Source: Thermoguttaceae bacterium (GTDB lineage Bacteria > Planctomycetota > Planctomycetia > Pirellulales > Thermoguttaceae). From it: 51,392 nt of DNA. Shown in pieces: positions 50,403 to 51,392 of this stretch (the stretch's first letter is position 1; the number at the start of each line of letters is the position of its first letter). The DNA lies in NCBI GenBank assembly GCA_017447865.1, contig JAFSMO010000082.1, positions 1-51,392 of the forward strand, read 5' to 3'. Under the pieces are notes generated by a model. It saw only the letters and a list, made by a program, of their open reading frames with translations, was not told the origin of the DNA and made no database searches. The position numbers were made by a program, and so were the translations under genes.

Positions 50403-50412
50403 TACTGTTTTT

Positions 50413-51081
50413 TCATTCTATCGACCTTTTATATCTTAAAAAATCTCGACATTCTGCCTGAATTTTTTGAAGACTTGATTCTATGCAATCTGAAGATTTG
50501 TACTTTCTACATTGAAAAACATCAATAGCAAAGCAATAATCAGGCCTTACATTATAATTTAGAGATTCTAAATACTTTTGAAGAATAACTGCAAGATTTT
50601 TTCCCCACACATTTCCTAACTTGTTTTCCTTTGATGTAAATAACTTTATTCCTCCCACAAATTCTTGCCCCCGAATTGTCTTGCTAAACACAAAATCCGG
50701 TCTCACGGAAAGATTAAGTCCTTCACAAGAAATTGTCTGGGATCTACGAGCATTTAATGAAATGGTATTAGCATTTGCTAGTTGTGAAATATGCCCCATA
50801 GACATCAGAGATTGAACTGCCTGAATATTGGCTTCGATAACCCTTTGTCTTTGGGGTTCCCTTGCCGCCATTTCTCGCAAATTAGTACATTCTCTTTCTA
50901 AGAGATTGGCATCTTGGTCATTTTCGAAATATGCTTGAGCAATTTCTCGAAATTTTTGATAAAATGGGATCCACGTTTCAGTTTCAAGTTGTGTTAATAT
51001 TTGAGCAACTTTTCTTTCGCGCGACAATGCACCAGATGTAAAAGCAAAATCGACAAATGATGACAATGGAATTGATTTCAT
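50413..51081 (-). CDS. Unknown protein, possible PD-(D/E)XK-like fold
   Basis: 222 aa, soluble. Seen: a helical, Gln/Glu/Arg-rich N-terminal half (about 20-95), then a strand-rich part with LSVRPDFVFSKTIRGQEFVG followed by GIKLF, i.e. Asp and Lys on neighbouring strands as in PD-(D/E)XK nucleases, though the middle acidic residue is Gly (GGIK). I cannot name a family; a degraded or unusual restriction-type nuclease is one guess. AGGAGG lies 6 nt before the ATG and a consensus promoter is upstream. A+T-rich like its neighbours. Confidence 0.65.
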   Translation of the reverse strand: MKSIPLSSFVDFAFTSGALSRERKVAQILTQLETETWIPFYQKFREIAQAYFENDQDANLLERECTNLREMAAREPQRQRVIEANIQAVQSLMSMGHISQLANANTISLNARRSQTISCEGLNLSVRPDFVFSKTIRGQEFVGGIKLFTSKENKLGNVWGKNLAVILQKYLESLNYNVRPDYCFAIDVFQCRKYKSSDCIESSLQKIQAECRDFLRYKRSIE

Positions 51082-51096
51082 ATAAACCTCCTATAA

Positions 51097-51249
51097 TGAC
51101 TGACAAAAAAAGAGATATATTATTTAATGCACAAAGCGTGTCAAACAACAAAAACAAATACTATGATTAAATCGCAAGATTTTTATGTTTTTTAAAGAAC
51201 AAAATGTCAGTCTCATAATTTAAAACATTAATTGACTGACAAAATGTCA
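51097..51249. promoter_or_regulatory. Cluster of TGACTGACA / TGTCA motifs
   Basis: TGACTGACA at 51097-51105 and 51233-51241, TGTCAGTC at 51205-51212, and the palindrome TGACA-AAA-TGTCA at 51237-51249. The word ACAAAATGTCA occurs at 51199 and 51239. They flank the promoter of the 50.4-kb gene and could be operator sites. Confidence 0.35.
51117..51144 (-). promoter_or_regulatory. Promoter of the 50.4-kb gene
   Basis: Minus-strand TTGACA (51139-51144), 16 nt, TAATAT (51117-51122), about 35 nt before the ATG. Confidence 0.7.
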
Positions 51250-51250
51250 C

Positions 51251-51286
51251 AAAAAAGCCTTGGGGCCAAACGACCTCAAGGCTTTT
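51251..51286 (-). terminator. Terminator after the 16S rRNA gene
   Basis: AAAAGCCTTGGGG (51253-51265) pairs with CCTCAAGGCTTTT (51274-51286), with one G-T wobble. The minus-strand stem is followed by a T run. It ends the transcript about 90 nt after the 16S 3' end. Confidence 0.85.
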
Positions 51287-51342
51287 CATATACAAAAGAT
51301 GAATTTTTCATTCGGCTTCAACAAGTGGCCTCCATATTTTTG

Positions 51343-51360
51343 CTTCCGGTTAACCGGAAG
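51343..51360. repeat. Perfect 18-nt palindrome near the 16S 3' end
   Basis: CTTCCGG-TTAA-CCGGAAG can form a 7-bp hairpin in the trailer about 15 nt past the mature 16S end. A processing signal is possible (inference). Confidence 0.6.
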
Positions 51361-51374
51361 TTCTAATTTCCTTA

Positions 51375-51392
51375 GAAAGGAGGTGATCCAGC
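51375..51392 (-). rRNA. 16S ribosomal RNA gene, 3' end (partial)
   Basis: The minus strand reads GCTGGATCACCTCCTTTCT, the universal 3' end of bacterial 16S rRNA with the anti-Shine-Dalgarno CCTCC. The rest of the gene lies beyond the window. The AAGGAG-type SD sites seen throughout the window match it. The mature end is placed within one or two bases. Confidence 0.95.

Noticed and set aside
48843..51392. Prophage or integrative element at the rRNA end
   Set aside because: No integrase, att repeat, capsid or replication gene is visible; only base composition is unusual.
1..51392. CRISPR array or tRNA genes
   Set aside because: No regularly spaced identical repeats with unique spacers and no tRNA T-loop/acceptor pattern found on reading; the heptamer arrays have no spacers.

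Overview
The window looks like chromosome from a planctomycete, probably a host-associated (gut-type) lineage. Seen directly: two DUF1559 prepilin-type proteins, three PEP-CTERM proteins, an SLA1-homology (SHD1-like) module joined to an exported caspase fold, a planctomycete J-like N-terminus (FDPYHxWLGI), and the 3' end of a 16S rRNA gene followed by a terminator rather than by tRNA or 23S genes. The gut assignment is inferred from the sialic-acid genes. Coding DNA is GC-rich with strong third-position bias, so it throws long antisense shadow ORFs that are not genes. The caspase region (about 26-32 kb) and especially 48.8-51.3 kb are clearly richer in A+T.

Layout. 0-8 kb: sialidase-like protein (-), FlgM-like protein (+), small membrane protein (-), cysS (-), secretin with TPR-like N-terminus (-). 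8-17 kb: PEP-CTERM autotransporter-strand protein preceded by a DUF1559 protein (-), then a small membrane protein and a J-like/TM/alpha-barrel protein (-). 17-23.5 kb: two tandem paralogous PEP-CTERM sialate O-acetylesterase-type proteins (-). 23.6-27.2 kb: PPi-type phosphofructokinase, DUF1559, DUF805 and a class I glutamine amidotransferase (+). 27.4-31.8 kb: two secreted caspase-like proteins flanking a secreted unknown, behind one near-perfect promoter (+). 31.9-37 kb: metallophosphoesterase (-), candidate small RNA (+), homocysteine methyltransferase/MTHFR fusion (+), GH43 and VanZ-like genes (+). 37.4-44 kb: Tat-exported phosphoesterase (-), then a sialic-acid run of NanM-SSS fusion, NanA and AGE epimerase (+). 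44-48.7 kb: PtuB-like HNH protein, TPR membrane protein, thiC (-). 48.8-51.4 kb: A+T-rich stretch with a candidate structured RNA, two small membrane proteins, an unknown DNA-enzyme-like protein and the 16S 3' end (-).

How the genes work together. Sialidase-like protein, two O-acetylesterases, mutarotase-transporter fusion, NanA lyase and AGE epimerase together can release, de-O-acetylate, import and open sialic acid to ManNAc and then GlcNAc. The kinase, deacetylase and deaminase steps are not in the window. The most unusual locus is the caspase-unknown-caspase cluster. The intergenic spaces are full of structured repeats: a 75-bp inverted-repeat element present at both ends of the window, two composite inverted repeats with side hairpins, paired palindromes, and six arrays of degenerate 7-nt repeats at gene boundaries.
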